This document shows, one piece after another, positions 8,999 to 17,525 of a stretch of DNA of 64,000 nucleotides. Both the position numbers and the translations under genes were made by a program. Within the stretch, counting starts at the first letter, position 1, and every line of letters begins with the position of its first letter. The notes under the pieces are model-generated. The model had not been told where the DNA came from. It saw nothing but the letters and a program-made list of their open reading frames with translations, and made no database searches. Origin of the DNA: Alphaproteobacteria bacterium (GTDB lineage: Bacteria; Pseudomonadota; Alphaproteobacteria; JACAEB01). The stretch lies in assembly GCA_024236075.1 (NCBI GenBank), contig JACKLE010000003.1, forward strand, positions 62,001-126,000, in the 5' to 3' direction.

Positions 8999-9433
8999 TC
9001 AGCTCGCGCGATTGGCGAGGAGGTCGCGGATCTCGCGCAGCAGCACCTCCTGGGGCGGAGGAGCGGGCGGGACGTCCGGCGCGACCTCCTGCTTGCGCTC
9101 GAGCCGGCGGCGCATCTCGTTCACGGCCTTGACGAGGAAGAAGACGGCGATCGCGACGATGAGGAAGTTGATGATCGCGTTGATAAAGATGCCGTAGTTG
9201 AGCGTCGGCGCGGCCGCGGCCTGCGCGGCGGCGAGTGAGGCGTACGCCTTCCCGTCGAGCGCCACGAAGAGATTGGTGAAGTCGACGCCGCCGGTGGCGA
9301 GGCCGATCGGCGGCATGATGACGTCCTTCACCGCCGAATTGACGATGGTGGTGAATGCGGCGCCCATGATGATGCCCACCGCCATGTCGATGACGTTTCC
9401 GCGGGCGATGAACTCCTGGAATTCCTTGATCAT
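8999..9433 (-). CDS. mscL: Large-conductance mechanosensitive channel MscL
   Basis: This inner-membrane channel opens under high membrane tension during hypo-osmotic shock. The product has 144 residues. The N-terminal amphipathic stretch IKEFQEFIARGNVIDMAVG leads into TM1 (about 14-45). A periplasmic loop and TM2 (about 78-100) follow, then a charged C-terminal bundle. The start ATG at 9433 has an excellent AGGAGG ribosome site; an upstream in-frame start would add an implausible arginine-rich extension. It converges on holC. Confidence 0.96.
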   Translation of the reverse strand: MIKEFQEFIARGNVIDMAVGIIMGAAFTTIVNSAVKDVIMPPIGLATGGVDFTNLFVALDGKAYASLAAAQAAAAPTLNYGIFINAIINFLIVAIAVFFLVKAVNEMRRRLERKQEVAPDVPPAPPPQEVLLREIRDLLANRAS

Positions 9434-9499
9434 CGGAGCTTCCTCCTCTGGGATTCGCGATCTTCGGAGTGTTGGCCCGCGCGGGGATGGGCGCAAGCC

Positions 9500-11389
9500 T
9501 CAGCCGGCCTCGGCGGCCTCGTAGGCCTGCGCGGCCGCGAGCCAGGCTTCCTCGGCGCGCGCGATGGCCTTGTCGAGCTCGCCGCGCCGGCGCGCGAGGT
9601 CGCGGGCGCGCTCCGGCTCCCGGACATAGAGCGACTGATCGGCGAGGGCGGCATCGAGGCTCCTGCGCTCGGCGAGCAGGGTCCCGTGGCGCTTCTCCGC
9701 GTCGCTCACCGCGTTCTTCAGGGGAGCGAGGCGGGCGCGCCGGTCGGCCGCGTCGCGCCGGGCGGCGGCGCGCGCGGCAGGCGAGGACGCGGCGGGAGGG
9801 CCGGCGGCGCGCGAGGGGTCTTCCCCTCGCTCCGCCTCGAGCACGAGGCGCCGATATTCGCCGATGTCGCCCTCGAAGGGCCGCACGGTTCCGCCGGCGA
9901 CGAGCCAGAGCCGGTCCGCCGTCGTCTCGAGGAGGTGCACGTCGTGGCTGATGAGCACGACCGCGCCCTGATAGGTCGCGAGGGCCTCGATGAGGGCCCC
10001 GCGCGCGTCGATGTCGAGATGGTTCGTCGGCTCGTCGAGAATGAGGAGGTGGGGGCCCCCGAAGGTCGCGACCGAGAGAAGGAGCCGCGCCTTCTCGCCG
10101 CCCGACAGCTTCGCCACCGCGACGTCCGCGAGCGCCGCGGGAAATCCGCAGGCGGCCGCCCGCGCGCGCCGCTGGGCGATCGTCGCCTCGGGCATCAGGC
10201 GCTCGAAATAGGTGTATGGCGTCGCGCCGGGATCGAGCTCGTCGAGCTGGTGCTGGGCGACGTAGGCGATCTCGGTCTTCTTGTGCTTGCGCACGGCGCC
10301 TTCGAGCGGGGCGAGCCGTCCCGCGAGGAGCTTGGCGAGGGTCGACTTGCCGTTGCCGTTCTTGCCGAGGAGGGCGATGCGGTCGTCCGCGTCAAGGCGC
10401 AGGTCGAGCGCCGAGAGCACGGCCTTGCCGTCATAGCCGGCGGCGGCGCCCTCCAGGCGAACGAGCGGCGAGGCGAGGGGCTTGGGATCGGGCAGGCGGA
10501 AGGGCAGGAGGCGCTCCTCCACCATGTCCGGTATCGGCTCCATGCGCGCGAGCGCCTTGAGGCGGCTCTGCGCCTGCGCGGCCTTGGAGGCCTTGGCGCG
10601 GAAGCGGTCGACGAAGGCCTGAAGGCGCCGGCGCTCGTCGTCCTGGCGGGCCTTCATGGCGAGCGTGTGGGTGAGGCGCTCGGCGCGCTGGCGCTCGAAG
10701 GAGTCGAAGCCGCCGGCATAGGCGAAGAGGCGGCGCTCGCTCAGATGCGCGATGGTGTCGGGCACGGCGTTGAGCAGCTCGCGGTCGTGGCTCACGAGAA
10801 GAACCGTATACGGATAGGATTTGAGATAGTCCGTGAGCCACAGCGTTCCCTCGAGATCGAGATAGTTCGAGGGCTCGTCGAGGAGCAGGAGATCGGGCGC
10901 CGCGAAGAGGACTCCCGCGAGCGCGACGCGCATGCGCCAGCCGCCGGAAAACTCGGCGCAGGCGCGGGCCTGGTCGGCCGCCGAAAATCCGAGCCCCGAG
11001 AGGATCTTTCCGGCCCGCGCGGGGGCCGAATGGGCATCTATGTCCGCGAGGCGGGTATGGATCTCGGCGAGGCGCAGCGGATCGCTCGCCGTTTCCGCCT
11101 CGGCGAGAAGGCGGGCGCGCTCGAGATCGGCGGCGAGGACGGTGTCGAGAAGGCTCGCCGGACCGGCCGGCGCCTCCTGGGCGACGTGTCCGAGCCGCGC
11201 GGCGCGCCGCAGGGAGATCGTGCCGTCCTCGGGCTGTAGCTCGCCGCGGATGAGCTTCAGCAGCGTCGACTTGCCAGAGCCGTTGCGTCCCACGAGGCCG
11301 ACCTTTCGGCCCGCGGGAATGGCGAGGGTCGCCCTCTCCAGGAGAGGGCGCCCGTCGATGCGGTAGGTCACCTCGTTGATGTGCAGCAT
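9500..11389 (-). CDS. ABC-F family ATP-binding protein
   Basis: This is a soluble ATPase with two tandem ABC cassettes and no membrane domain (629 residues), a member of the ABC-F ribosome-associated proteins (Uup/YheS/EttA class). Cassette 1 has GRNGSGKST and the variant signature FSGGWRMRVALA; cassette 2 has GKNGNGKST and KLSGGEKARL. Walker B sites are DEPSNYLDLE and DEPTNHLDID. A charged linker (about 240-290) separates them, and an Ala/Arg-rich coiled-coil tail occupies about 540-629, as in Uup-like members. I cannot assign the subfamily securely. It reads alone, opposite in direction to ndk. Confidence 0.92.
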   Translation of the reverse strand: MLHINEVTYRIDGRPLLERATLAIPAGRKVGLVGRNGSGKSTLLKLIRGELQPEDGTISLRRAARLGHVAQEAPAGPASLLDTVLAADLERARLLAEAETASDPLRLAEIHTRLADIDAHSAPARAGKILSGLGFSAADQARACAEFSGGWRMRVALAGVLFAAPDLLLLDEPSNYLDLEGTLWLTDYLKSYPYTVLLVSHDRELLNAVPDTIAHLSERRLFAYAGGFDSFERQRAERLTHTLAMKARQDDERRRLQAFVDRFRAKASKAAQAQSRLKALARMEPIPDMVEERLLPFRLPDPKPLASPLVRLEGAAAGYDGKAVLSALDLRLDADDRIALLGKNGNGKSTLAKLLAGRLAPLEGAVRKHKKTEIAYVAQHQLDELDPGATPYTYFERLMPEATIAQRRARAAACGFPAALADVAVAKLSGGEKARLLLSVATFGGPHLLILDEPTNHLDIDARGALIEALATYQGAVVLISHDVHLLETTADRLWLVAGGTVRPFEGDIGEYRRLVLEAERGEDPSRAAGPPAASSPAARAAARRDAADRRARLAPLKNAVSDAEKRHGTLLAERRSLDAALADQSLYVREPERARDLARRRGELDKAIARAEEAWLAAAQAYEAAEAG

Positions 11390-11433
11390 GGCGCGGTCTC
11401 AGTAGCGAAGTCGCGCCCATGCGCCAAGCGCGG

Positions 11434-12675
11434 TCAGCCCATGGCCGCGTAGATCGCGTCCGCCATGCGGGCGTTGCGCTGTGCCGAGCCGCTCCGGACC
11501 ATGCGGTTGGTGAGGAAGGCGACGGCGAGGCGCTCGGCGGGATCGCCCCAGGCGACCGCCGCGCCGCCGCCCGAATGGCCGATCGCGCGCGGGCGCGCCG
11601 TCGTGCCGTAGGCATTGGGCGTGTCGCCGAGCATGAAGCCGGTGCCCCAGTGCTCGGCCGTGCCGAGGCGCTGGTCGACGGTGCCTGCCGCATTGGTCGG
11701 CTCGCTCGCGAAGGCCTGCGTCTTCGCGGTGAAGTAGTCGTGCCCCTTGAACGAGCCCTCATGGGCCAGAATGGAGAACACGCGGACGAGATCGCGCGGG
11801 CTCGCGACGCCGCCCACCCAGGAGAGCGGCAGTCCTATGCCCTCCGGCGTGTTGAGGAAGTCCGAGAAGGCGGCGCGCGAGGACTGTCCCTCGCGGACCT
11901 CCTCCTCCACGACCATCTTCGCCATGCGGTAGAACTTGTCCGCCGGCAGACCGATCTGGACGTCGTTGACCGCGACCGGACGCGCGATGTCGCGCGCGAA
12001 GAGCGTTGCCGTGTTGGCGCCTTCCCAGCGCTGGAGAAGCTCGTCGGTCACCCAGCCGATCGTGGCGGCGTGATAGCCGCTCTGCGCGCCGGGCGGCCAG
12101 ACGGGCGTCATCGCCGCGACGGCGGCCGCGATCTTCTCTCGGCTTCCCATGTCGGCATAGGCGATCGCCGGGCCGTCGGGAATGCCGGCGCGGTGGCTCA
12201 TGAGCTGCCGGATGGTGATCTCGCCCTTGCCGTTCTGCGCGAATTCCGGCCAATGGCGCGCGATCGGGTCGTCGAAGTCGAAGCGTCTGCGCTCGAAAGC
12301 CTGAAGCATCACCATGGTGGCGAGCGCCTTGGTCGTCGAGCGGATCTGATAGAGCGTGTCGAAGCGCGCGGGCTTTCCGTCGTCAAGGGTCCCGCCGGCG
12401 AGCTCGATGACGAGCTTGCCGCTGCGCATCACCGCGAGCCCCGCCGCGGGATGAAGCCCCTCGGCCAGCATCGCCGCGAACTCGGAGCGCACATTGTCGA
12501 GGCCGCGCGTCGTGAATCCGACCGAGGCGGCATCGGCGGAGCGGTACTCGGCGACGGACAGGCGGTCCGCTCCCGGCGGCTCGGCCCCCCGCAGGGCTCC
12601 GGGCGCGAGGCATCCGGCCGCGCCCGCGCCCATCAGCGCGAGCGTCCGGCGCCGATCCTTCTCCTTGGCGTTCAT
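11434..12675 (-). CDS. Serine beta-lactamase-like hydrolase, predicted lipoprotein
   Basis: This 413-residue protein belongs to the class C beta-lactamase/family VIII esterase fold. Visible motifs are S-x-x-K in IRSTTKALATM, a Tyr motif in SGYHAAT, and HSGGG near the C-terminus, which is the KTG-equivalent. The N-terminus reads KDRRRTLALMGAGAAGC, a twin-arginine-like signal ending in a lipobox with Cys22, so it is probably exported and lipidated. The ATG at 12675 was chosen because it starts this signal. The substrate is unknown; such proteins are usually esterases or peptidases rather than true resistance enzymes. Confidence 0.88.
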   Translation of the reverse strand: MNAKEKDRRRTLALMGAGAAGCLAPGALRGAEPPGADRLSVAEYRSADAASVGFTTRGLDNVRSEFAAMLAEGLHPAAGLAVMRSGKLVIELAGGTLDDGKPARFDTLYQIRSTTKALATMVMLQAFERRRFDFDDPIARHWPEFAQNGKGEITIRQLMSHRAGIPDGPAIAYADMGSREKIAAAVAAMTPVWPPGAQSGYHAATIGWVTDELLQRWEGANTATLFARDIARPVAVNDVQIGLPADKFYRMAKMVVEEEVREGQSSRAAFSDFLNTPEGIGLPLSWVGGVASPRDLVRVFSILAHEGSFKGHDYFTAKTQAFASEPTNAAGTVDQRLGTAEHWGTGFMLGDTPNAYGTTARPRAIGHSGGGAAVAWGDPAERLAVAFLTNRMVRSGSAQRNARMADAIYAAMG

Positions 12676-12759
12676 CGCGGAAATCCGGTGACCCGTTGCT
12701 TCGTCGTAACGGAACACTAAGCGAATTCGCGGGCGCAAGACACCCGCGCCGCCCGCGCC

Positions 12760-12788
12760 TTCCCAAGCACCGGCGGTCCGGCTATAAC
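12760..12788 (+). promoter_or_regulatory. Candidate promoter for ndk
   Basis: TTCCCA (12760-12765) and TATAAC (12783-12788) are separated by 17 bp, 30 bp upstream of the ndk start. The -10 box is followed by GCGCC, a context seen at other candidate promoters in this window. Confidence 0.4.
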
Positions 12789-12818
12789 GCGCCGCTATCG
12801 CCGAGGAGCGGAGGGGCC

Positions 12819-13241
12819 ATGGCCATCGAGCGGACGTTTTCGATCATCAAGCCGGATGCGACGGCGCGCAACCTCACGGGCAAGATCGTCGCCAGGCTCG
12901 AGGGCGCCGGGCTCAAGGTCGTCGCCCAGAAGCGGCTGCGCATGACGCGCGCCGTGGCGGAGGGCTTCTATGCCGTCCACCGCGAGCGCCCCTTCTTCAA
13001 CGACCTTTGCGCCTTCATGAGCTCGGGCCCGGTGGTCGTGCAGGTGCTCGAGGGCGAGGGCGCGATCGCGCGGAACCGCGAGGTGATGGGCGCGACGGAC
13101 CCGAAAAAGGCCGCGCCGGGCACCATCCGCGCCGAGTTCGCCGAGAACATCGAGCGCAACTCCGTGCACGGATCGGACGCGCCGGAGACGGCGGCGCAGG
13201 AGATCGCCTATTTCTTCTCCGCGATAGAGATCGTCGGCTGA
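12819..13241 (+). CDS. ndk: Nucleoside-diphosphate kinase
   Basis: Ndk transfers the gamma-phosphate from ATP to nucleoside diphosphates through a phospho-histidine. The product has the standard length of 140 residues. ERTFSIIKPDATARN opens the fold, and the active-site His lies in the conserved RNSVHGSDAPETA segment. The ATG at 12819 has a GGAGGGG ribosome site 3 bp upstream. It stands alone, divergent from the serine hydrolase. Confidence 0.97.
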   Translation: MAIERTFSIIKPDATARNLTGKIVARLEGAGLKVVAQKRLRMTRAVAEGFYAVHRERPFFNDLCAFMSSGPVVVQVLEGEGAIARNREVMGATDPKKAAPGTIRAEFAENIERNSVHGSDAPETAAQEIAYFFSAIEIVG

Positions 13242-13329
13242 GGGCCCGCCTCGCGCGGCCCCCTTGTGCTTCCTGCCGCCCTTGGGCTCAGATGGGGGCG
13301 GTGGGGTGGTTGCGTTGACGATTGCTCGC

Positions 13330-14031
13330 ATGCTCATGACAGACGACGGCGCGACAGGGCCGCGCGAGCCCGCGTCCCTCGACGCGGACGAGCTCGCCCG
13401 GCCCGATCTCATTCCCGGCTTCCCGTCGTTTTTCGGGGCGCTCTTCTCGCTCGTGCCGTTCGCCCCCGGGTCGGCCTTCACGGTCGTCGTCATCGGCGTG
13501 GGCTCGGGCCTCGTCGCGGAATGCTTCAAGCATTTCTTCCCGAACACGCTGATGTTCCTCGCCGACCCCGATCCCGACCGGCTCGACATCGCGCGGGCGC
13601 GCATCGCCGCCTACAAGCGCGTCTCGACCTTTCAGGTCGATCCGTTCGTCAATCCGCTGCCGGTCGGCGCCGACGTGACCTTCATCGGGCTCGGCGGGCT
13701 GCGGCTGGACGCCGGCCGCATCCACGCGCTCTACGAGCGCGTCGCCGCGAGCCTCAAGCCCGGCGGACGGCTCATCGTCGCGGATCGCTTCGAGGGCGGC
13801 ACGCCCGCGCTCGACGAGCGCACGATGCAGGCCTGGATCGCCGCCCTGAAGGCCTGCGACCCGGAGCCGCCCGCCGCGCTCATCGAGGCGATGGCGCGCG
13901 GGCGCGGGGCTTCCATCGCGCAGCAGTTCGAGGCAATGGCTTCCGCGGGCCTCAAGGACATCGACGTCTGGTACAAGGAGCACCTTTTCGCGGTGCTCTG
14001 CGCCGACAAGCCGGACGAAGCCTCGGCCTAG
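13330..14031 (+). CDS. SAM-dependent methyltransferase-like protein
   Basis: This protein of about 233 residues has a Rossmann-like centre: FTVVVIGVGSGLVAECF resembles motif I (G-x-G), FLADPDPDRLDIARARI resembles the acidic motif II, and ASLKPGGRLIVADRF is a typical class I methyltransferase post-I/III segment. The substrate is unknown. The start is uncertain: ATG 13330 has no ribosome site, while TTG at 13315 follows GGGGTGG. The 3' end overlaps the convergent RHH-like gene by 4 bp. Confidence 0.7.
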   Translation: MLMTDDGATGPREPASLDADELARPDLIPGFPSFFGALFSLVPFAPGSAFTVVVIGVGSGLVAECFKHFFPNTLMFLADPDPDRLDIARARIAAYKRVSTFQVDPFVNPLPVGADVTFIGLGGLRLDAGRIHALYERVAASLKPGGRLIVADRFEGGTPALDERTMQAWIAALKACDPEPPAALIEAMARGRGASIAQQFEAMASAGLKDIDVWYKEHLFAVLCADKPDEASA

Positions 14032-14729
14032 ATGTCCGCCCGCTCGCCGCGGGTGCTCATGGCGACGGCGCGGAAGCGGTCGACGCCGAGGCCGTCGAGA
14101 TAGCTGTCGATGGCGGCCGTCAGGAGATCCTGCTGCGTGCGCCCGGTCTCCTGGACCGCGAGCTTGATGCGCAGATAGCGCTCCTGCTCGTAGCGCGCGG
14201 CGATCTTGATGCGCGGCGGCACGGTCTTGCGCCGCTCGTGCTCGGGGCTGACCTGGCTGGCGCGCCGGTCTGGGCCGCTATAGGTGTCCGTCTCGATCCA
14301 GAGCGGCGCGTCCTCGTCCCGGCGGGCGCGCTCCGTTTCCTCCGCGAGCACGTCGTCGAGGGGGCGGCGCTCATAGGTGATGGCGGTGAAGGGCTCGCCG
14401 CGCCAGGCGTCGAAGGTCTCGTGCCCCTCGCCGTCGACGCGCTTCATGGTGATGGTGACGCGCTGCATCGCGCTGCCCGGCGCCGTGCGGATGGTGATGC
14501 GCGTGTTGGCGCCGCCCGCGCGCCGCGTCGTGCCCTCGACCTCGATCGCCGGACCCTCGTCGCGGGGGTGGTCGATGTCGCGGTGCGCGTGCCCGCCCCA
14601 GGGATCGTGCGCGGCGTGGGAAGCCGAACGCGCGAAGACGCCGCCGCCGAGAACCTCGCGCGCGCGGCGCGATCCGCGCTCGACCAGTCCCGTGCTCAGC
14701 GTGCCGAAGCCGTCGGAATTGAGGGCCAT
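14028..14729 (-). CDS. Ribbon-helix-helix-like partner of ParA
   Basis: This 233-residue protein was not recognised as a named family. The C-terminal part (about 168-213) fits a ribbon-helix-helix fold: a basic strand RIKIAARY, helix EQERYLRIKLAVQETG, the turn, then helix RTQQDLLTAAIDSYLDGLG. A GPDRR motif precedes it. The N-terminal 150 residues look mostly beta or disordered and charged. It begins 19 bp after the ParA gene on the same strand. By analogy with small RHH partners of ParA (ParG, and VirC2 with VirC1) it may bind DNA and stimulate or recruit the ATPase; that is inference. Confidence 0.62.
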   Translation of the reverse strand: MALNSDGFGTLSTGLVERGSRRAREVLGGGVFARSASHAAHDPWGGHAHRDIDHPRDEGPAIEVEGTTRRAGGANTRITIRTAPGSAMQRVTITMKRVDGEGHETFDAWRGEPFTAITYERRPLDDVLAEETERARRDEDAPLWIETDTYSGPDRRASQVSPEHERRKTVPPRIKIAARYEQERYLRIKLAVQETGRTQQDLLTAAIDSYLDGLGVDRFRAVAMSTRGERADI

Positions 14730-14748
14730 GGGAGTCCCGTTCCGCCTG

Positions 14749-15507
14749 TCAGCCCGCGACCCTGCGCCCGAAGGCGGGGGGGGCGGGGGCCTGCTTGCGC
14801 CCGAAGGCGTTGAGGCTCGTATTGGTGGGCGTGAGCTCGGCGGGATCGGGCACGCCGTTCAGGACCTCGTCCATGCGGGTGATGCGGTCGGCGATATAGG
14901 CCCACAGCTCGCCGACCTCCTTGGCCGACCGCCCCTGCGGGTTCACCTCCTGCACCGTGCGCCCGTCGATCATGCTGGCGGCGTAGTCGACGCGGTGGGC
15001 GAGGAAGGTCGGCGCGACCGTGCCGTGCTGGGAGAGCGCGACGGCCGCATCCGAGGTGATGCGCGCGCGCAGGGTGGCCCCGTTCATCACGAAGATCATG
15101 GGCTTGCGGTGCCAGTCCACGAGATCGACCGTGAGGCCGACGGCGCGGATGTCGTGCGGGCTCGGGCGGGTCGGCATGACGACGAGGTCGGCGAAGCTCA
15201 GGACGTCGGAGATCGCGCGCGTGATCGACGGCGGCGTGTCGATCATGACGGTGCGAAAGCCCTCGGCGCGCGCCCGCACGAGGTTCGAGCGCAGCGAGGC
15301 GATGTCCGAGGCGATATAGACGGGGGTGGGGGCCGCGCGGGCCTCCCGCCATTTGGCCAGGCTGCCCTGGGGATCGGTGTCGACGATCGCGACCGGACCG
15401 TAGCCCGTGCGCTCGGCCTCCACGGCCATATGTCCGCACACGGTCGTCTTGCCGGAGCCTCCCTTTTGGGAGGCGAAGACGATCACGCGCATATGCGATC
15501 CGCTCAT
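14749..15507 (-). CDS. ParA family ATPase (small, type Ib-like)
   Basis: This is a deviant Walker ATPase of 252 residues. Walker A is ASQKGGSGKTTVCGH with the signature Lys; motif A' is IVDTDPQGSLAKW; Walker B is VMIDTPPSI. It lacks an N-terminal helix-turn-helix extension, as in ParF/type Ib ParAs. It differs from the MipZ N-terminal pattern I know. No parB (Spo0J-like) gene is adjacent, so this is probably not the chromosome-origin ParA. The ATG at 15507 has GGAGAG 8 bp upstream. It is followed by the RHH-like gene and preceded by a large palindrome, so all parts of a partition-like cassette are present. The cargo is unknown. Confidence 0.88.
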   Translation of the reverse strand: MSGSHMRVIVFASQKGGSGKTTVCGHMAVEAERTGYGPVAIVDTDPQGSLAKWREARAAPTPVYIASDIASLRSNLVRARAEGFRTVMIDTPPSITRAISDVLSFADLVVMPTRPSPHDIRAVGLTVDLVDWHRKPMIFVMNGATLRARITSDAAVALSQHGTVAPTFLAHRVDYAASMIDGRTVQEVNPQGRSAKEVGELWAYIADRITRMDEVLNGVPDPAELTPTNTSLNAFGRKQAPAPPAFGRRVAG

Positions 15508-15524
15508 CGGAAACTCTCCGCGAA

Positions 15525-15572
15525 GCACAAGGCGGGAGCGAGGGGCCATGCCCCTCCCGGCCGGCCTTGTGC
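15525..15572. repeat. 48-bp imperfect palindrome upstream of the parA-like gene
   Basis: Outer arms GCACAAGGC (15525-15533) and GCCTTGTGC (15564-15572) are perfect complements. An inner palindrome AGGGGC-cat-GCCCCT is centred at 15548. The element lies 18-65 bp upstream of the ParA start and 83 bp beyond the purN stop. It could be an operator or centromere-like site for the RHH partner, or a structured terminator-like hairpin; there is no T-run on either side. Confidence 0.55.
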
Positions 15573-15654
15573 ATGCCGAGACTAGGCGGGCCGGCTTAAG
15601 ATGGCGTCAAGGATGGCGCGCGGATTTACCGGAACGCGCAAGGAAGCATTGAGG

Positions 15655-16284
15655 TTAAGGGCGCTCGTCGACATGGGCGCGCGCGCCCTCGATGCGCACC
15701 CTTCCTTCGGCGACGAGACGCACGGCGCGCGGATAGAGGCGGTGCTCGGAATTGAGGATGCGCGCGGCCAGCGTGTCTGCCGTGTCGCCTTCGAGGACCG
15801 GCACCGCGACCTGCGCCACAATGGGACCGGCGTCCACCTCGGCGGTCACGAAATGGACCGTGCATCCGGATACCTTCACGCCCGCGTCGAGGGCCTGCTG
15901 CTGGGGATGGAGGCCCGGGAAGGAGGGAAGCAGCGAGGGATGGACGTTCAGAAAGCGGCCCTCCCAGCGCGCGATGAACGAGGCCGTCAGCACACGCATG
16001 AAACCGGCCGCGCACAGGAGGTCGACGCCCGCCTCCTCGAGCGCCGCGTGGAGGTGAGCCTCGAAGGCCTCGCGGGTCGCGTAGAGCTTGTGGTCGACGA
16101 CGGATGTCGCGATTCCGGCGGCCTGCGCCCGGGCGAGGCCGCCCGCGTCCGGCCGGTTCGAGACGACGGCCGCGATCGTCGCGGGAAAGCCCGGATCGGC
16201 GCAGGCATCGATGAGCGCCTGCAGATTGCTGCCGCGCCCCGAAACGAGAACGCCGAGGCGGCATTTGCCGCGCCCGCCTACCAC
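15655..16284 (-). CDS. purN: Phosphoribosylglycinamide formyltransferase PurN
   Basis: PurN formylates GAR with 10-formyl-THF in purine synthesis. The protein has 209 residues. LGVLVSGRGSNLQALIDA is the phosphate-binding start, NVHPSLLPSFPG carries the catalytic His/Asn region, and HFVTAEVDAGPIVAQ contains the conserved Asp. Start is GTG 16284, which overlaps the purM stop by 7 bp, so it is coupled to purM. Confidence 0.95.
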   Translation of the reverse strand: MVGGRGKCRLGVLVSGRGSNLQALIDACADPGFPATIAAVVSNRPDAGGLARAQAAGIATSVVDHKLYATREAFEAHLHAALEEAGVDLLCAAGFMRVLTASFIARWEGRFLNVHPSLLPSFPGLHPQQQALDAGVKVSGCTVHFVTAEVDAGPIVAQVAVPVLEGDTADTLAARILNSEHRLYPRAVRLVAEGRVRIEGARAHVDERP

Positions 16285-17369
16285 GGCGGGGCGCCTTCGT
16301 AGGCGACGTGGGCAGGGCCCTCGCCGGTCTCGAGGACGCCGAGCCGCCGCGCGGAGATGCGCTCCCGGGCGAGGCCCGCGCGTATCTCGGCCTCGTCGCG
16401 AGGCGCGCAGACGAGGGCCATCCCCACTCCGCAATTGAAGGTGCGCAGCATTTCCTCGCGGGCGATGCGCCCGCGCTCGCGGAGCCAGGGAAAGACGCGC
16501 GCGGCGCGCGCCGCGTCGCCGTCTGCGGCGGCGTCGGGAGCGAGCGCCGAGAGGTCGAGGCGGGCGCGGATGCCGCCCGGCAGGACGCGCGGCAGATTCT
16601 CGGTGAGGCCTCCGCCGGTGATGTGCGCGAGCGCCTTCACGGCTCCGGCGCGCACGAGCGGCATGAGAGGCCGGACATAGATGCGCGTCGGACGCAGGAA
16701 CGCCGCGGCAAGGCTCGCCTCGGGATCGAAAGGAGCGGGCGCCTCGAGCGCGAGGCCCTCCTCGCGCAGGATCGCGCGCACGAGCGAATAGCCGTTCGAG
16801 TGGATGCCCGTCGAGGCGAGCCCCATGACCACGTCGCCCGCCGCAATGTCCGCACGCGGCAGAAGCGCTCCGCGCTCGGCCGCGCCGACCGCGAAGCCGG
16901 CGAGGTCGTAGTCGCCCGCGGCGTACATGCCCGGCATCTCGGCGGTCTCGCCGCCGACGAGGGCCGCACCGGCCTGGCGGCAGCCCTCGGCGATGCCCGC
17001 GACGACGGCCGCGCCGGTGTCCACCTCCAGGCGCCCGGTCGCGAAATAATCGAGGAAGAAGAGCGGCTCGGCGCCCTGGGCGAGAAGATCGTTCACGCAC
17101 ATCGCGACGAGGTCGATGCCGACCGTGTCGTGGATGCCCGCCGCGATCGCGATCTTGAGCTTGGTTCCGACGCCGTCGGTCGTCGAGACGAGGATCGGGT
17201 CCTTGAAGCCTGCCGCCTTCGGATCGAACAGCGCGCCGAAGCCGCCGATCGCCGCCTCGGCGCCCGCGCGGGCCGTCGCCTTGGCGAGCGGCGCGATGCG
17301 CCGGACGAGGGCGTTGCCGGCGTCGATGTCGACGCCCGCGGCGGCGTAGCTCAATGGCGGCTTGGGCAT
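16278..17369 (-). CDS. purM: Phosphoribosylformylglycinamidine cyclo-ligase PurM
   Basis: PurM (AIR synthetase) closes the imidazole ring using ATP. The protein has 363 residues. SYAAAGVDIDAGNALV is the N-terminal signature, STTDGVGTKLKIA the ATP-binding motif, GGETAEMPGMY another family hallmark, and HITGGGLTENLPR the C-terminal domain motif. It is the first gene of purM-purN, divergent from the DUF1800 gene. The ATG at 17369 has only a distant weak ribosome site. Confidence 0.95.
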   Translation of the reverse strand: MPKPPLSYAAAGVDIDAGNALVRRIAPLAKATARAGAEAAIGGFGALFDPKAAGFKDPILVSTTDGVGTKLKIAIAAGIHDTVGIDLVAMCVNDLLAQGAEPLFFLDYFATGRLEVDTGAAVVAGIAEGCRQAGAALVGGETAEMPGMYAAGDYDLAGFAVGAAERGALLPRADIAAGDVVMGLASTGIHSNGYSLVRAILREEGLALEAPAPFDPEASLAAAFLRPTRIYVRPLMPLVRAGAVKALAHITGGGLTENLPRVLPGGIRARLDLSALAPDAAADGDAARAARVFPWLRERGRIAREEMLRTFNCGVGMALVCAPRDEAEIRAGLARERISARRLGVLETGEGPAHVAYEGAPPW

Positions 17370-17525
17370 CGGTTCAACTGGCGGCGGCGCTCCGAGAGGA
17401 CTAGCGTTCGCGGACGCGAGGGTCAATGCGCGAAGGGCCGACGGAATGGCGGTCGCCGCTTCGTTCCACAAGAACCCGCAAAGGGGGCCGGCGCGGAACG
17501 TCGCGATCGATTCGGGGGAGGCCGC

